From the NCBI GenBank assembly GCA_903919715.1, contig CAIXJC010000015.1, positions 62,001-126,000 of the forward strand: 64,000 bases of DNA. The letters run 5' to 3'. Made by a program: the position numbers and the translations under genes. The notes beneath the pieces were generated by a model. It did not search any database. It was given only the letters and a program-made list of their open reading frames with translations, and was not told the origin of the DNA. This document shows, in pieces, positions 1 to 9,806 of the stretch. Each line of letters begins with the position of its first letter. Positions within the stretch are counted from its first letter, which is position 1. This stretch comes from an uncultured bacterium (GTDB lineage Bacteria > Planctomycetota > Phycisphaerae > Phycisphaerales > SM1A02).

Positions 1-2611
1 CTTGGCTTCCAAGTTCGGTTGCCAACTTGATCCGCTGCGCCTCACCGCCGGACATTGTGGTTGATGCTTGGCCAAGCTGAAGGTATCCCAAGCCAACGTC
101 GCGCAGACACGCAAGCATGCGTGCGATCTTGGTATTCGCCTCGAAGAATGAGCACGCATCATCGACGGTCATGCTCAATACGTCTGCGATTGATTTGCCG
201 CGATATCGAATCTCCAGAGTTTCACGATTGAATCGCGTGCCACGACATGCCTCGCATTCGACGAACACATCTGGAAGGAAATGCATTTCGATGCGGCGCA
301 CTCCTTGGCCTTGGCACGTTTCACATCGACCTCCTTTTACGTTGAAGGAAAATCGTCCGATTGGATAACCGCGAATTTTCGCTTCAGGAACACGGGCGTA
401 GACCTGTCGAATATGGTCAAAAATCCCTGTGTATGTAGCGGGATTTGACCGCGGAGTTCTCCCGATGGGGGATTGGTCCACCTCGATAACGCGATCGACT
501 TGATCCATTCCGCGCACCGAGTCATGTTGGCCAGGAGTTACACGCATACCCGAAACATCTCGTTGCGCAGTGCGCAGAAGAATGTCGCCGACGAGTGTGC
601 TTTTACCGCTTCCCGAAACTCCAGTCACGCAGATGAATCCGCCGAGGGGGAATGAGACATCAATCCCTTTCAAGTTGTTCGCTCGTGCTCCCTTGACCAC
701 AATCGCGCGTTTGGCACTCAGCGGAGTGCGCGTGGTGGGAAGTGGTATCGAAAGCGTCCCGTTGAGATATTGCCCCGTCAGACTGGTTGGTGCGGCGCAA
801 ATATCTTTGAATGATCCTTGCGCGACAATCATTCCGCCGTGGCGTCCTGGTCCAGGTCCAACATCGATCAGATGATCGGCGGCGCGAATCGTGTCCTCGT
901 CATGTTCGACGACGAGCACGGTGTTGCCAATCGTCGTCAGTCGGCGAAGTGTTGCAACCAGTCGATCATTGTCGCGTTGATGGAGGCCGATCGTTGGTTC
1001 ATCAAGTACGTAGCACACTCCGACCAATCCAGAGCCAACCTGTGTCGCCAGACGAATGCGCTGCGCTTCACCTCCCGAAAGTGTGGAAGACGTGCGATCC
1101 AGAGTGAGATAGTTCAGGCCGACAGAATTCAGAAAACCTAAACGGGCGTCGATCTCCTTCAGGACGGGCTCGGAAATGGATTTTCCGGCGGCGCTCAATT
1201 TCAATTCGGCAAGGAATTGTCGGGCGAATTCGATGGAAAGCGCAGAAATCTGTGCGATGTTCAGCGTCTGCTCTCGTCCGTGCAAGACAACCGATCGGGC
1301 CTCTGGGCGCAGTCGACTGCCTTGGCAAGATGTGCAAGGTTTATTGCTGGTGTATGCATGAAGTCGTTCTCGGACAAATGCACTTTCAGTTTCGAGGTAT
1401 CGACGTCGCAAGTTCGGTAGGACGCCTTCGAATGTAAAGCCCAACTTTGTTTGATCTTCATCCGTCGTTCCATGCATCAACATTTGCCGAATGCGTGCGG
1501 AAAGTTTCGCAAAGGGAGTCGCGGGATCCGTCTGGGTATCTGCGCAGAATCTCTTGAGCGTCCGTGAATACCAAATATTCATTCTGCGGCCGTTCTTACG
1601 CCACGGCTCTATTGCCCCCTCCGCAACGCCACGTGATGGGTCGGCAACAACTAAGCCTTCGTCGAATTCGTCGACGCATCCCAGTCCAGCGCATGCGGGG
1701 CAGGCACCATGCGGCGAGTTGAACGAGAACAGTCGAGGCTCCATCTCTTCAATCGAGCATTCTGGATGGTCGGGGCATGCAAATCGTTCGCTGTATCGAA
1801 TCTCTTTCCATGCATCGTCGACCTCGACGAGAATCATCAACGCTCCTGAACCAGTGCGCAGGGCTGTTTCGACGCTTTCAGAAAGTCTTTGACGCTCGGT
1901 CGCCGTGGGGACCAAACGGTCGACGACCGCTTCGATGTCGTGCATCTCATACCGCTTGAGTTTCAGCGGATTTTCGCCTCCAGACTTCATTGCATCGCGA
2001 AGATCGATAATTGATCCATCAACACGAATTCGCACAAATCCGCCTCGTTGCAACTCTTCTGCAACATCTTTGTGATAGCCCTTTTTCCCGCGAATGATCG
2101 GAGCACAGACCATGATCTTGCGTTCACTCAGAGTTGCAAGGATATTTTCAACAATCTGCGTTGCAGTCGTGGCCGAGATGGGCTTTCCACAAAGTTTTCC
2201 CCGTTGATCTTGGTGCCAACATCGTGGATCTCCGCAGCGGGCAAAAAGTAAGCGCAAGTAATCGTAAATTTCCGTGGTGGTTGCCACGGTGGAGCGAGGA
2301 GAATGTCCTCCCGAGCGCTGCTCAATCGCAATCGTGGGGGGGAGCCCATCGACGGATTCCACGTTCGGTTTTTTCATTTGATCCAGAAACTGACGCGCAT
2401 ACGCAGAGAGGCTCTCCATGTATTTGCGCTGCCCCTCAGCGAAAATCGTGTCGAATGCCAGCGAACTTTTCCCACTTCCCGAGACGCCTGTTATCACCAC
2501 CAATTGATCGCGAGGAATGCGGACGTCAATTCCACGCAAATTGTGTTCGGAGGCACCTTTCACTTGAATGAAGCGCCCTTTGTCGGATAGGGAGTCGGTT
2601 TTCGAAGTCAT
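1..2611 (-). CDS. uvrA: UvrABC system protein A, C-terminus cut by window edge
   Basis: UvrA is the damage-sensing ATPase of bacterial nucleotide excision repair; it loads UvrB onto lesions. About 870 residues are present and the last 70-100 lie outside the window. Seen in order: first Walker [10 protein letters not shown] near residue 45, a CPDHPEC zinc-ligand stretch near 285 followed by CPACAGLG, first ABC signature LSGGEAQRI near 510 with LDEPTIGLH after it, second Walker [10 protein letters not shown] near 665, the second zinc module CETCQG...CEACRG near 755-790, and the second signature MSGGEAQRI at the very edge. The ATG at 2611 begins [10 protein letters not shown], shortly before the conserved IQVKGA start of the ABC fold. 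uvrB lies upstream on the same strand, but 482 nt separate them, so they are probably transcribed separately. The identification is firm. Confidence 0.97.
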   Translation of the reverse strand, partial: MTSKTDSLSDKGRFIQVKGASEHNLRGIDVRIPRDQLVVITGVSGSGKSSLAFDTIFAEGQRKYMESLSAYARQFLDQMKKPNVESVDGLPPTIAIEQRSGGHSPRSTVATTTEIYDYLRLLFARCGDPRCWHQDQRGKLCGKPISATTATQIVENILATLSERKIMVCAPIIRGKKGYHKDVAEELQRGGFVRIRVDGSIIDLRDAMKSGGENPLKLKRYEMHDIEAVVDRLVPTATERQRLSESVETALRTGSGALMILVEVDDAWKEIRYSERFACPDHPECSIEEMEPRLFSFNSPHGACPACAGLGCVDEFDEGLVVADPSRGVAEGAIEPWRKNGRRMNIWYSRTLKRFCADTQTDPATPFAKLSARIRQMLMHGTTDEDQTKLGFTFEGVLPNLRRRYLETESAFVRERLHAYTSNKPCTSCQGSRLRPEARSVVLHGREQTLNIAQISALSIEFARQFLAELKLSAAGKSISEPVLKEIDARLGFLNSVGLNYLTLDRTSSTLSGGEAQRIRLATQVGSGLVGVCYVLDEPTIGLHQRDNDRLVATLRRLTTIGNTVLVVEHDEDTIRAADHLIDVGPGPGRHGGMIVAQGSFKDICAAPTSLTGQYLNGTLSIPLPTTRTPLSAKRAIVVKGARANNLKGIDVSFPLGGFICVTGVSGSGKSTLVGDILLRTAQRDVSGMRVTPGQHDSVRGMDQVDRVIEVDQSPIGRTPRSNPATYTGIFDHIRQVYARVPEAKIRGYPIGRFSFNVKGGRCETCQGQGVRRIEMHFLPDVFVECEACRGTRFNRETLEIRYRGKSIADVLSMTVDDACSFFEANTKIARMLACLRDVGLGYLQLGQASTTMSGGEAQRIKLATELGSQ

Positions 2612-3093
2612 CGTTATGGTCCGTATTGTGTCGCTTGTGGCGGAAAGGGGAAGAAAAAGTGGAAATGTCTCAAAGGGCGGGGTATTGTAGTTCAAAGAAT
2701 TGTGCATCTCTTGGTCTGTTTTGACCGAATTGCTGTACACGAAAGAAGTTCGCCGTGTCCAAACCAACTCCTACTCTTGCTCTCTTAATCCCCGCAGTCA
2801 CAGAACCGGTCGTCGCAAATGCTGCGACTAGTTTTATAACTAGTTCTGCAACTGGTTCTGCAGCGCCCCGGATTCGTCCATCAACGAGTGATGCAGCAAC
2901 GAGACCAGTAGTTCGTGATCTCGATGAGGAACTTCGCAACCGAGGAACTCAGATTCGATTTCGAAGTCCCAAGTCGGCGTAGGCCTGCGAGCGAGAGGTT
3001 TCTCGATCCACAGTTTCCTGCCGGAGAGCTTTCTGAAAATGTTGCTCAAAAGTGAGTGGTCGATTCAATGATTGGTCATTGGGCGAACGGCTT
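2612..3093. other. uvrB-uvrA intergenic region, no convincing gene
   Basis: These 482 nt are the only stretch above 300 nt without a confident gene. They should hold the uvrA promoter and leader. Reading toward uvrA, a TACAAT hexamer lies about 80 nt before the uvrA start, but no good -35 accompanies it. Three short frames overlap here: plus strand 2755-2982 from GTG (75 aa, Ala/Thr/Ser-rich), minus strand 2840-3049 (69 aa) and minus strand 2670-2939 (89 aa). None has a recognisable motif or a strong ribosome binding site, and they exclude one another. The plus frame carries the 12-bp repeats listed separately. I see no clear LexA-type palindrome. Confidence 0.5.
2827..2862. repeat. Three 12-bp tandem units with an ACTAGTT palindrome
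   Basis: Three adjacent units read ACTAGTTTTATA, ACTAGTTCTGCA and ACTGGTTCTGCA. The first unit and the start of the second form an inverted repeat, ACTAGTT and AACTAGT around a TTAT loop (2827-2844). The 12-bp period keeps reading frames open, so it could be a short peptide repeat or a protein-binding site upstream of uvrA. The repeat itself is read directly; any function is unknown. Confidence 0.7.
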
Positions 3094-5196
3094 TTATTTT
3101 TTTCGCCCTCTTCGCGCCTTGGATCCTGGTGAGCCAGGCGGTGCGCCAGGTGGAGTCAATCGACGTGGTCGCTCTTCCTCGGAGTCATCGTTTGCCTCAA
3201 CCAAGTCCTGTGTCATCGCACGTACACGGGTCAGTTCGTCACGCAATTTCGCTGCCCGCTCGAATTGAAGTTCCGCCGCTGCTTCGAGCATTTCAGCTTC
3301 AAGTTCATCGGCCAGTTGCTCTCGGGGGATCTCACGCGGTGGTGATCGCTTCGAATGACTTCGACGATCAGAAGCCACTTGATCTTCAAGTGCTCGGCGA
3401 TTCTCCTTGACAATCGTGCGTGGTGTGATTCCGTGGGTGGCGTTGTGCGACAGTTGCTTGACTCGGCGGCGATTCACTTCGTCGATTGCTCGCTGCATTT
3501 CTGGTGTGATGCGGTCCGCATAGAGAATGCAGCGCGACTGGGAATTTCGGGCAGCTCTTCCCATCGTCTGAATGAGACTCGATTCGCTGCGAAGAAACCC
3601 TTGGCGGTCGGCATCCAAGATCGCAACCAACGCGACTTCGGGAAGGTCGAGTCCTTCACGCAAGAGATTTACTCCAACCAATACATCGAAGAGTCCTTCG
3701 CGCAAATCTCGGAGAATTTCGAGGCGTTCGAGCGTCTCAATGTCGCTGTGCAGGTATCGCACACGGACTCCCTTGGAATGCATGAAATTCGTCAATTCCT
3801 CACAGAGCCGCTTGGTTAAAGCCGTCACGAGTGTGCGTTGGTTGCGCTCGGCAATGGGTCGTATCTGTTCGAGTAGATCGGGAATCTGGCCACGAGCTGC
3901 GCGCACTTCGACTGGCGGATCGACAAGCCCTGTCGGACGAATGATCTGCTCCGCAATGATGCCAGCAGACTTTTCAAGCTCGAATGGTGCAGGAGTAGCG
4001 CTGACGAAAATGCACTGCGGAATGAGTCCCTCCCACTCGGCGAAGGTGAGTGGGCGATTGTCGAGCGCGCTGGGCAATCGAAAACCGTGCTCGATCAAAG
4101 TTTCCTTGCGGCGCCTATCTCCAAAATACATCCCGCGAATCTGCGGAACGGCGACATGGCTCTCGTCTACGAAGACCAACCAGTCATCTGGCGTGCGGCC
4201 AGGAATTCGTCTGAAATAGTCGAGGAGGCAGAAGCTTCTTGATCCCGCAGGGCGCCCTTCCATGTGCCGAGAATAATTTTCGATCCCAGGACAGACGCCA
4301 GTCTCCGTGAGCATTTCAAGATCCCATCGGGTTCGGCCGAGCAAGCGCTGTGCTTCCAGCAGTTTTCCGGCCGATTGCAACGACAAGACTTGTTCATTCA
4401 TTTCCGCTCGGATGGACGCAACCGCTCGAACCATTTGGTCCTCGGGCATCATGTAATGCACAGCGGGGAAGACGAAGATTCGATCGTCCGTTGCGAGTAT
4501 CTCGCCGGTGAGCGAATCGAATCGTTCAATCCGTTCGACGACATCGCCAAAGAATTCGAATCGAATCGCATATTTCTCGTACGCCGGCCAGACTTCGATG
4601 CACTCGCCTCGCACGCGGTAACACCCTCGCTCTGGTGCGACATCATTGCGGCGATACTGCATTGCGTACAGCGACATGAGGAATCCCCGGCGATCCATCG
4701 GCTCTCCGCGGGTGACGAGCGTGGTTTTATTGGCGTATTCCTCGGGTGATCCCAGGCCATAAATGCACGAGACACTCGCGACGACGATCGTGTCTGATCG
4801 GTGGAGCAGTTGACTGGTCGCGGCCAATCGCAGGCGATCGAGATCTGCATTGCGCGAAGCATCCTTCTCGATAAAAATGTCCCGCTGCGGAATGTAAGCC
4901 TCGGGTTGGTAGTAGTCGTAATACGAAACGAAATAAGAAACCGCGTTGTCTGGGAAGAGCGCCTTGATCTCTTCGTACAGTTGGGCCGCGAGAGTCTTGT
5001 TGTGGCTCATGATTAACGCTGGGCGTTGACTCTGCGCAATGACATTGGCCATCGTGAATGTCTTGCCGGTTCCAGTCGCCCCCATCAATGTTTGGAATCG
5101 ACGCCCGTCGCGCAGGCCTTCGCAGAGTTGTCTGATTGCCTGCGGTTGATCGCCCGCTGGTTCGTACGGAGAGTGCAATCGGAAGGGGATATGCAT
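3094..5196 (-). CDS. uvrB: UvrABC system protein B
   Basis: UvrB is the damage-verification helicase of nucleotide excision repair and receives the lesion from UvrA before UvrC incision. The 700-residue product matches the family length. Walker A is GATGTGKT at 39-46. The damage-wedging beta-hairpin motif YYDYYQPEAYIPQ is near 92-104. Helicase motifs VDESHV and QTMGRAARN follow. The C-terminal UVR module (ELEAEMLEAAAELQFERAAK) binds UvrC/UvrA, and the tail is basic. The start is the ATG at 5196 (MHIPFRLHSPYEPAGDQP). The frame stays open to 5418, but that extension overlaps the upstream permease gene and is low-complexity, so it is not part of the protein. The permease stop is only 38 nt upstream, so read-through transcription from that operon is likely. 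Confidence 0.97.
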   Translation of the reverse strand: MHIPFRLHSPYEPAGDQPQAIRQLCEGLRDGRRFQTLMGATGTGKTFTMANVIAQSQRPALIMSHNKTLAAQLYEEIKALFPDNAVSYFVSYYDYYQPEAYIPQRDIFIEKDASRNADLDRLRLAATSQLLHRSDTIVVASVSCIYGLGSPEEYANKTTLVTRGEPMDRRGFLMSLYAMQYRRNDVAPERGCYRVRGECIEVWPAYEKYAIRFEFFGDVVERIERFDSLTGEILATDDRIFVFPAVHYMMPEDQMVRAVASIRAEMNEQVLSLQSAGKLLEAQRLLGRTRWDLEMLTETGVCPGIENYSRHMEGRPAGSRSFCLLDYFRRIPGRTPDDWLVFVDESHVAVPQIRGMYFGDRRRKETLIEHGFRLPSALDNRPLTFAEWEGLIPQCIFVSATPAPFELEKSAGIIAEQIIRPTGLVDPPVEVRAARGQIPDLLEQIRPIAERNQRTLVTALTKRLCEELTNFMHSKGVRVRYLHSDIETLERLEILRDLREGLFDVLVGVNLLREGLDLPEVALVAILDADRQGFLRSESSLIQTMGRAARNSQSRCILYADRITPEMQRAIDEVNRRRVKQLSHNATHGITPRTIVKENRRALEDQVASDRRSHSKRSPPREIPREQLADELEAEMLEAAAELQFERAAKLRDELTRVRAMTQDLVEANDDSEEERPRRLTPPGAPPGSPGSKARRGRKK

Positions 5197-5234
5197 TGGG
5201 GAGTTGATCTGGAAGTCGATCTCGCAGTGGAAGC

Positions 5235-7835
5235 CTATGCCTTGGCTCCGCCTAGAAGTTCTCGGGGAGAACGCCGCGTTAAACTTCGTACTGCGGGAGC
5301 CGCTGCGAGAACTGCGGCGAGGCACGCTGCCGCACCTCCACTCAACACGATGCCGATGGGAACATTCAACGCAAGCTCCAGCCCCGCCATATCGCGGTAG
5401 CAACGTGTTCCCATCCATGCCAAATGAATTCCAAATGCACTCCCAGTGATTCCCGCAGTCATGCCGATCAACAAGGATTCGCTCAGGATGAGGCGGCGAA
5501 CGAGTCCGCGACTTGCGCCGATCGCTTCGAGAACTCCTAACTCAAATGATCGTGTCGCAACTCCCGCTGCGATCACGCCGCCCGCGGCCAACGATGCCAA
5601 TGTCATCGCACCGAGCGCAACAAATGTGCTGATCGTCAACATGATTCCGCCGATGTGAAGAATCTCATTGCGTATTGCTCTGCCACTTGCAAAGACCGCT
5701 CCAGGTGCAGCTGATTCAACTGCTGCGGCAAGGTGTTCTTCATCGATCGCAGTTGCTTCCTGTGGAATCCCCATTTGCACCAAAAAAGCTTCACGCGTTC
5801 CGAAGTACTTTGATACTCCACTAAAATCCATGAAGACGCAACTGAGGGCATTTTCCATGTACATGCTCTGGATCCCGAAGAATTGAGTGGCGACATCAAG
5901 TCCCGCAGCGCCAACCACTCCGACCACCTCGAATGAATGATGATCAGACTCACTGCCGAGTTCGATCGACGAACCAGGTCCAATGCCACGGGCCGTGCGA
6001 AACTCCGCGGCGACCAGAATCGCATTCCCATCACGCAAGCGTTTCGCGGCATATGTCGGATCGCCTTCGATCCACTCCAGCCGATTCATCTGAAGGAATG
6101 GTTCCGAATCGAATCCGATACAGACAACATTTGGCGTCGAGATTCCCTTCAATCCGATGACCTGTTGCCCGATGACTTGAAGCGGCAGATATCCGACCGC
6201 TGCTGCAGAAGTAACTCCCGGAAGCGTTCGCAGTCGATTTGTTTCCGCAGCGGAAAAACCAGTCGACTTAAAAACGAATGCATCGCCGAAACGAACGCGT
6301 TCGCTGATGTCATTGAGTATTGCACCTCCATTGGTCCAGGTGCTGACGAGAACTGAAACGCCGACCATCAATGCGCCAGCGACAAGGCCAAATCGCCATG
6401 GATTTGCAGCGAGCGAGCCCGAAAGTAGTCCCTTTGGAATGCGAAAGAGCACTTCAAACCATGGCGAAAAAACGCGACCCACGACCCAAAGAGTTGGAAC
6501 GGAGAGCACAAAGAAAGCGATATGCAAGAGGGGGAGTCCGGCCAAGACATACGCCCAGAAGCGCAAGTCCTGATCTGGAATTGCGATGAGCGAGACCTGA
6601 ATCGCAATGCATGCAATCCCACATCCCGCTGCAATCACGATTCCACTCTTTGATGCGGCGCTCGCTTGTGTACCAAGAGCGCGCAGCACCGAAACTCTCG
6701 ATGCTTTCCATGCAGGCCACATGGCGCCGATCACTCCCGCTGCGGTCGAACCAACGACCGCAAGCGCAATCCCGGTCCACGACACAGAGAGACCTGCGGG
6801 CAGTCCTTCGCGGTAGTACGCGGTTGCGAGCCATGTGATGCCAATTCCAATTGGAATTCCGACGATTCCAGCCACCAAGCAGAGCAGTGCGCCAGCCAGC
6901 AGTTGGCCGCAGAAGAGTTGACCTCGCGACGCTCCGACGCACCGTGCCATTGCAAACGATCGCTGTTGTTCGCCGATTGCAGTGGTCATCGCAGTGGCGA
7001 CGATGAACGAGCAACAGAGAAAGCCAAGCATCGTCGCAACTGAGAGAGCAATCTCACTCGCACGTGCTGGGCGGTCAAGGCCGCTGGTTGCGAGTTCCAT
7101 ACTTTCGAGGCGCAACGGAGTCGCAATTTTTGTTGCGTTCGCCTTCACCCAATCATTCGTATCTATCCCTTTCTTGAGAACAATTGAGATGATGGATACG
7201 TCGCCATCGCGATCATTGATTGCGCAGAGCACTCGCCTTGAAAGATGTCCTGTCGGTCGTTGTAGCGCCCCCAGAGTCGGCCGTTCACGCACCCCAGTGA
7301 CCGTGAGTTGAACTGGATCTCCAAAGTGGACGACCGACAGCACGGTCCCTGGTTTGGCGTCCAACATGCGCGCAGCAACTGGGTCGATGCCGATTTCTCC
7401 TTCGGATTCTGGTGCGCGTCCAATGGTGTATTTCATCTGATCGAATGCGCGATCCTCGGCCAAATCGGTCCCGCGACATTGCAGCGTTGCATGAAACTTC
7501 CGTCCCTCTGAATCAACTGCGCCGTCCGCACGCTGAACTGAAATTGATCCATTCAGCCTTCCAGCGGCAGCGACGACATCTGGCAGCGTGCGAATAAATT
7601 CGATCTCCTTTGAATCGAATTCCGCACCATGCTGATGAACGACTCGCGCATCGGCTTCTCCGATCACCTCACGCATGCGGACATCGATGTTTGTCAGTGC
7701 CGTGGTTAAAGCACAGCTAATCGTGACCACGAGGGTCGACGCGAGCGCAACGGAAACTCCAACGAGAATCGTGCGGCTAGGCCGTCCGAGCAAGCTCAGA
7801 CGAGCGATGTGCCAACTGGGAGGGATCGAGTCCAT
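5235..7835 (-). CDS. FtsX/MacB-type ABC transporter permease
   Basis: This is the membrane subunit of a type VII (MacB/LolCE/FtsX-like) ABC transporter of about 866 residues. The N-terminus is a membrane segment after [15 protein letters not shown] long extracytoplasmic region, a cluster of hydrophobic segments near 260-370, a second extracytoplasmic region, and a C-terminal group ending near LAAVLAAAPAVRSL follow. This is the duplicated FtsX-domain layout of large permeases that work with a MacB/LolD-type ATPase. The ATG at 7835 is preferred over a TTG at 7856. The gene overlaps the upstream ATPase gene by 59 nt, so the two are translationally linked. Such transporters move lipoproteins, peptides or drugs across the envelope without a conventional import cycle; the substrate cannot be read from sequence. 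Confidence 0.85.
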   Translation of the reverse strand: MDSIPPSWHIARLSLLGRPSRTILVGVSVALASTLVVTISCALTTALTNIDVRMREVIGEADARVVHQHGAEFDSKEIEFIRTLPDVVAAAGRLNGSISVQRADGAVDSEGRKFHATLQCRGTDLAEDRAFDQMKYTIGRAPESEGEIGIDPVAARMLDAKPGTVLSVVHFGDPVQLTVTGVRERPTLGALQRPTGHLSRRVLCAINDRDGDVSIISIVLKKGIDTNDWVKANATKIATPLRLESMELATSGLDRPARASEIALSVATMLGFLCCSFIVATAMTTAIGEQQRSFAMARCVGASRGQLFCGQLLAGALLCLVAGIVGIPIGIGITWLATAYYREGLPAGLSVSWTGIALAVVGSTAAGVIGAMWPAWKASRVSVLRALGTQASAASKSGIVIAAGCGIACIAIQVSLIAIPDQDLRFWAYVLAGLPLLHIAFFVLSVPTLWVVGRVFSPWFEVLFRIPKGLLSGSLAANPWRFGLVAGALMVGVSVLVSTWTNGGAILNDISERVRFGDAFVFKSTGFSAAETNRLRTLPGVTSAAAVGYLPLQVIGQQVIGLKGISTPNVVCIGFDSEPFLQMNRLEWIEGDPTYAAKRLRDGNAILVAAEFRTARGIGPGSSIELGSESDHHSFEVVGVVGAAGLDVATQFFGIQSMYMENALSCVFMDFSGVSKYFGTREAFLVQMGIPQEATAIDEEHLAAAVESAAPGAVFASGRAIRNEILHIGGIMLTISTFVALGAMTLASLAAGGVIAAGVATRSFELGVLEAIGASRGLVRRLILSESLLIGMTAGITGSAFGIHLAWMGTRCYRDMAGLELALNVPIGIVLSGGAAACLAAVLAAAPAVRSLTRRSPRELLGGAKA

Positions 7836-8550
7836 GACTTTCAAAATCTCCAGCAACGCGACCGTCTTTCAGGATAAAAGTCCGACGACAGTGAGAGGCG
7901 GCGATCGCCTCGTGAGTCACCATCAGGACGACCATCTTTCGCTGTGCCGCCGTCTCTTCGAGCAGTCGCCACAGTGCCGCGCTGCTCGTTGAATCAAGAT
8001 TGCCGGTCGGTTCATCTGCGAGAATGACTGGCGGGGCAAAGAATAATGCGCGTGCAATTGCGACGCGTTGCTGCTCGCCACCTGACAGCGCTTCAGGGCG
8101 GTGATGAATTCGGTCGCGCAGACCAAGTTCGCTGAGGAGTTCTCGTCCGCGAATTTCGAGTTCCTTCGTTGGCCGACCGTCGAGTACGCCAGGCAATATG
8201 GTGTTTGCGAGAGCATCAAGCGTCGGCAGCAGATTGAACTGCTGAAAAATAACTCCGATTTCACATCGGCGATACCTGACGAGTTGATCCTCTTTCATCG
8301 CATGGACGGCAGAACCACCTACGAGCAGTTCTCCGACGTCGGGGCGATCGAGTCCCGCCAACAAATGCAACAGGGTGCTCTTTCCACTTCCCGAACGTCC
8401 CATCACTGCATAGAAACCAGGTTCACGAATTTCAAGATCGACCCCTCGCAGTGCTTCGACATCGCGACTGCCGGTTTGGCCACCCGATTTCCTCGCAGCT
8501 GCGGATCCCGCAACGGCGTAGGTTTTTCGAACGCCGCGTACCGAAATCAT
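7777..8550 (-). CDS. MacB/LolD-type ABC transporter ATP-binding protein
   Basis: This is the ATPase partner of the permease gene that overlaps its 3' end. Walker A is GRSGSGKST, the signature is [15 protein letters not shown], Walker B reads [13 protein letters not shown], and the switch histidine lies in MVTHE. The NLDS ending is typical of the LolD/MacB/FtsE branch. The ATG at 8550 ([13 protein letters not shown]) is chosen because it lies 4 nt after the gcvH stop; earlier in-frame starts at 8592 and 8580 would overlap gcvH. An insertion of about 15 residues ([15 protein letters not shown]) sits between the first beta strand and the conserved EALRGVDL segment, slightly longer than usual. 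Confidence 0.9.
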   Translation of the reverse strand: MISVRGVRKTYAVAGSAAARKSGGQTGSRDVEALRGVDLEIREPGFYAVMGRSGSGKSTLLHLLAGLDRPDVGELLVGGSAVHAMKEDQLVRYRRCEIGVIFQQFNLLPTLDALANTILPGVLDGRPTKELEIRGRELLSELGLRDRIHHRPEALSGGEQQRVAIARALFFAPPVILADEPTGNLDSTSSAALWRLLEETAAQRKMVVLMVTHEAIAASHCRRTFILKDGRVAGDFESHGLDPSQLAHRSSELARTA

Positions 8551-8554
8551 CGCG

Positions 8555-8938
8555 TCAACTGACGGGATGTTTGGCGTCATAAGTTGGTGCATCCATCAAT
8601 CCGCTCAGTTTTCCACTCTCCGCAGATCGAATCTTCACAAGCCAGCCCTTGCCAAATGGATCACTATTCACGAGCGACGGATCTTTGACCACATCTGGGT
8701 TCACTTCGACGATCGATCCCGCAAGAACGCTATAAATGTCGCTTGTTGTCTTGACGCTTTCGACTTCCCCAAGGCTCGCGCCTGATTCGATCTTGGTCCC
8801 AGTTGGTTTCATCTGGACATAAGTCACGTCCGTCAGTTCATTTGCAGCAAATTGGGTGATTCCGACGACGACATTCTCTCCGTCGAGTCGAAACCATTCG
8901 TGTGAATCGGTGAATTTGCAATTGGAAGGACTTGGCAT
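8555..8938 (-). CDS. gcvH: Glycine cleavage system H protein
   Basis: GcvH is the lipoylated carrier that shuttles the aminomethyl group between the P, T and L proteins of glycine cleavage. The 127-residue length is standard. FTDSHEWF opens the domain, and the lipoyl hairpin reads GEVESVKTTSDIYSV; the Lys in ESVK is the lipoylation site, and the usual Ala after it is Thr here. DPFGKGWLVKI and GLMDAPTYD are also typical. The ATG at 8938 has a good Shine-Dalgarno sequence (AAGGAG, 6 nt away). No gcvT or gcvP is nearby. Instead the gene leads an ABC transporter pair and uvrB, so it may serve a distant gcv locus or supply lipoyl relay to other complexes. Confidence 0.95.
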   Translation of the reverse strand: MPSPSNCKFTDSHEWFRLDGENVVVGITQFAANELTDVTYVQMKPTGTKIESGASLGEVESVKTTSDIYSVLAGSIVEVNPDVVKDPSLVNSDPFGKGWLVKIRSAESGKLSGLMDAPTYDAKHPVS

Positions 8939-8955
8939 GAGATTCTCCTTATGGG

Positions 8956-8975
8956 GGTGGCGGATGATAGCCACC
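8956..8975. promoter_or_regulatory. Inverted repeat between gcvH and the isomerase-like gene
   Basis: GGTGGC and GCCACC are separated by 8 nt in the 76-nt gap between two divergent genes. It could be an operator or a leader hairpin for gcvH. The gap is too short for a full glycine riboswitch. Only the symmetry is seen; a function is inferred. Confidence 0.4.
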
Positions 8976-9014
8976 TGTTATCCTCTGCGTGTCGGTTTGG
9001 CAGGGTCGAATCTT

Positions 9015-9806
9015 ATGAGTAACCAAATTCTTCTTTCACTCTCGGGCGCATGCCTCCTTCAACCGCTTCCTCGAAAGGGAACCAAGTTGGAGTTGTTGGA
9101 CATGCCGCAGTTCGTGGCGGAAGAACTTGAACTCCGCGGCTTAAATCTCCCAGTGGAACTGATCCGCGGACACTCTGCGACGACATTGGAAAAGTTGCGT
9201 GATCAAGCGGATCGGATGCATTGTCCCTGCTTGATTTTGTATCAGGACGAAGTCCTTGACTTTCACGGAAATCCGGAAGGGGCGACTCAGACGCTTAAAA
9301 ACCTTGGGCGTGCTGCGAAGATGCTCGGGTGCGGAGAATTGGCTGTGCGGGTCAACTGCCCCAGAGAGAGCATTGTCTCGGTTGCTGCTTCGATGAAGAT
9401 GGCTCTTGAAGTCATTCAGCAATTTGAAGTCAATCTCTTGATTCGTCCTTCGGTTCAGCCAGTCGATCATCCTGAAGTCATCATGGAACTTGTCAAGAAG
9501 ATCGGCGGCTTTCACATCAGCGCGATGCCGAGCTTCGCAAATGCTTATGCCACTGGAAACGGTGTTGAGACCTTACGAAAACTTGCCCCGTATTCGGCGG
9601 CGATCGAAGTGACTGTGACGGGTGTTGGCAAACAAGGCGATGCTGCAGGATGGAAACTTGATGAGTTCGTCGAAGCGTTACTGACTTTGGGTTATGTCAA
9701 CAAACTCTCGATCGATTGGTGCGGAACGACCAATTGGGTGCAAGGAATACAAAAAACCCGTGAAAGACTGTTGGAATTGATGGGGCGCGAGGACCCAGTC
9801 GCATGA
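9015..9806 (+). CDS. Sugar phosphate isomerase/epimerase-like TIM-barrel protein
   Basis: The product has 263 residues. Alternating strands and helices (LPVELIRG, CLILYQDEVLDF, ELAVRVNC, VNLLIRPS, GGFHISAMPS, AAIEVTVTGV, KLSIDWCGT) suggest the xylose-isomerase-like (AP endonuclease family 2) barrel. The metal-binding Glu/His/Asp set is not obvious, so the reaction cannot be named, and catalytic activity is uncertain. The ATG at 9015 (MSNQILLSL) is preferred; the frame is open upstream into the divergent gcvH gene, where translation would be implausible. The stop overlaps the cmk start by an ATGA junction, so the two genes are probably co-translated. Confidence 0.55.
   Translation: MSNQILLSLSGACLLQPLPRKGTKLELLDMPQFVAEELELRGLNLPVELIRGHSATTLEKLRDQADRMHCPCLILYQDEVLDFHGNPEGATQTLKNLGRAAKMLGCGELAVRVNCPRESIVSVAASMKMALEVIQQFEVNLLIRPSVQPVDHPEVIMELVKKIGGFHISAMPSFANAYATGNGVETLRKLAPYSAAIEVTVTGVGKQGDAAGWKLDEFVEALLTLGYVNKLSIDWCGTTNWVQGIQKTRERLLELMGREDPVA

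Noticed and set aside
3081-3108. Inverted repeat GGGCGAA/TTCGCCC over the uvrB stop codon, considered as a terminator
   Set aside because: The T run lies inside the loop on the plus strand, not after the stem in the direction of uvrB transcription, so it would not work as a simple terminator.
5197-5418. N-terminal extension of UvrB by 74 residues
   Set aside because: It overlaps the end of the permease gene, is Arg/Ser-rich and has no counterpart in UvrB. The start at 5196 matches the family.
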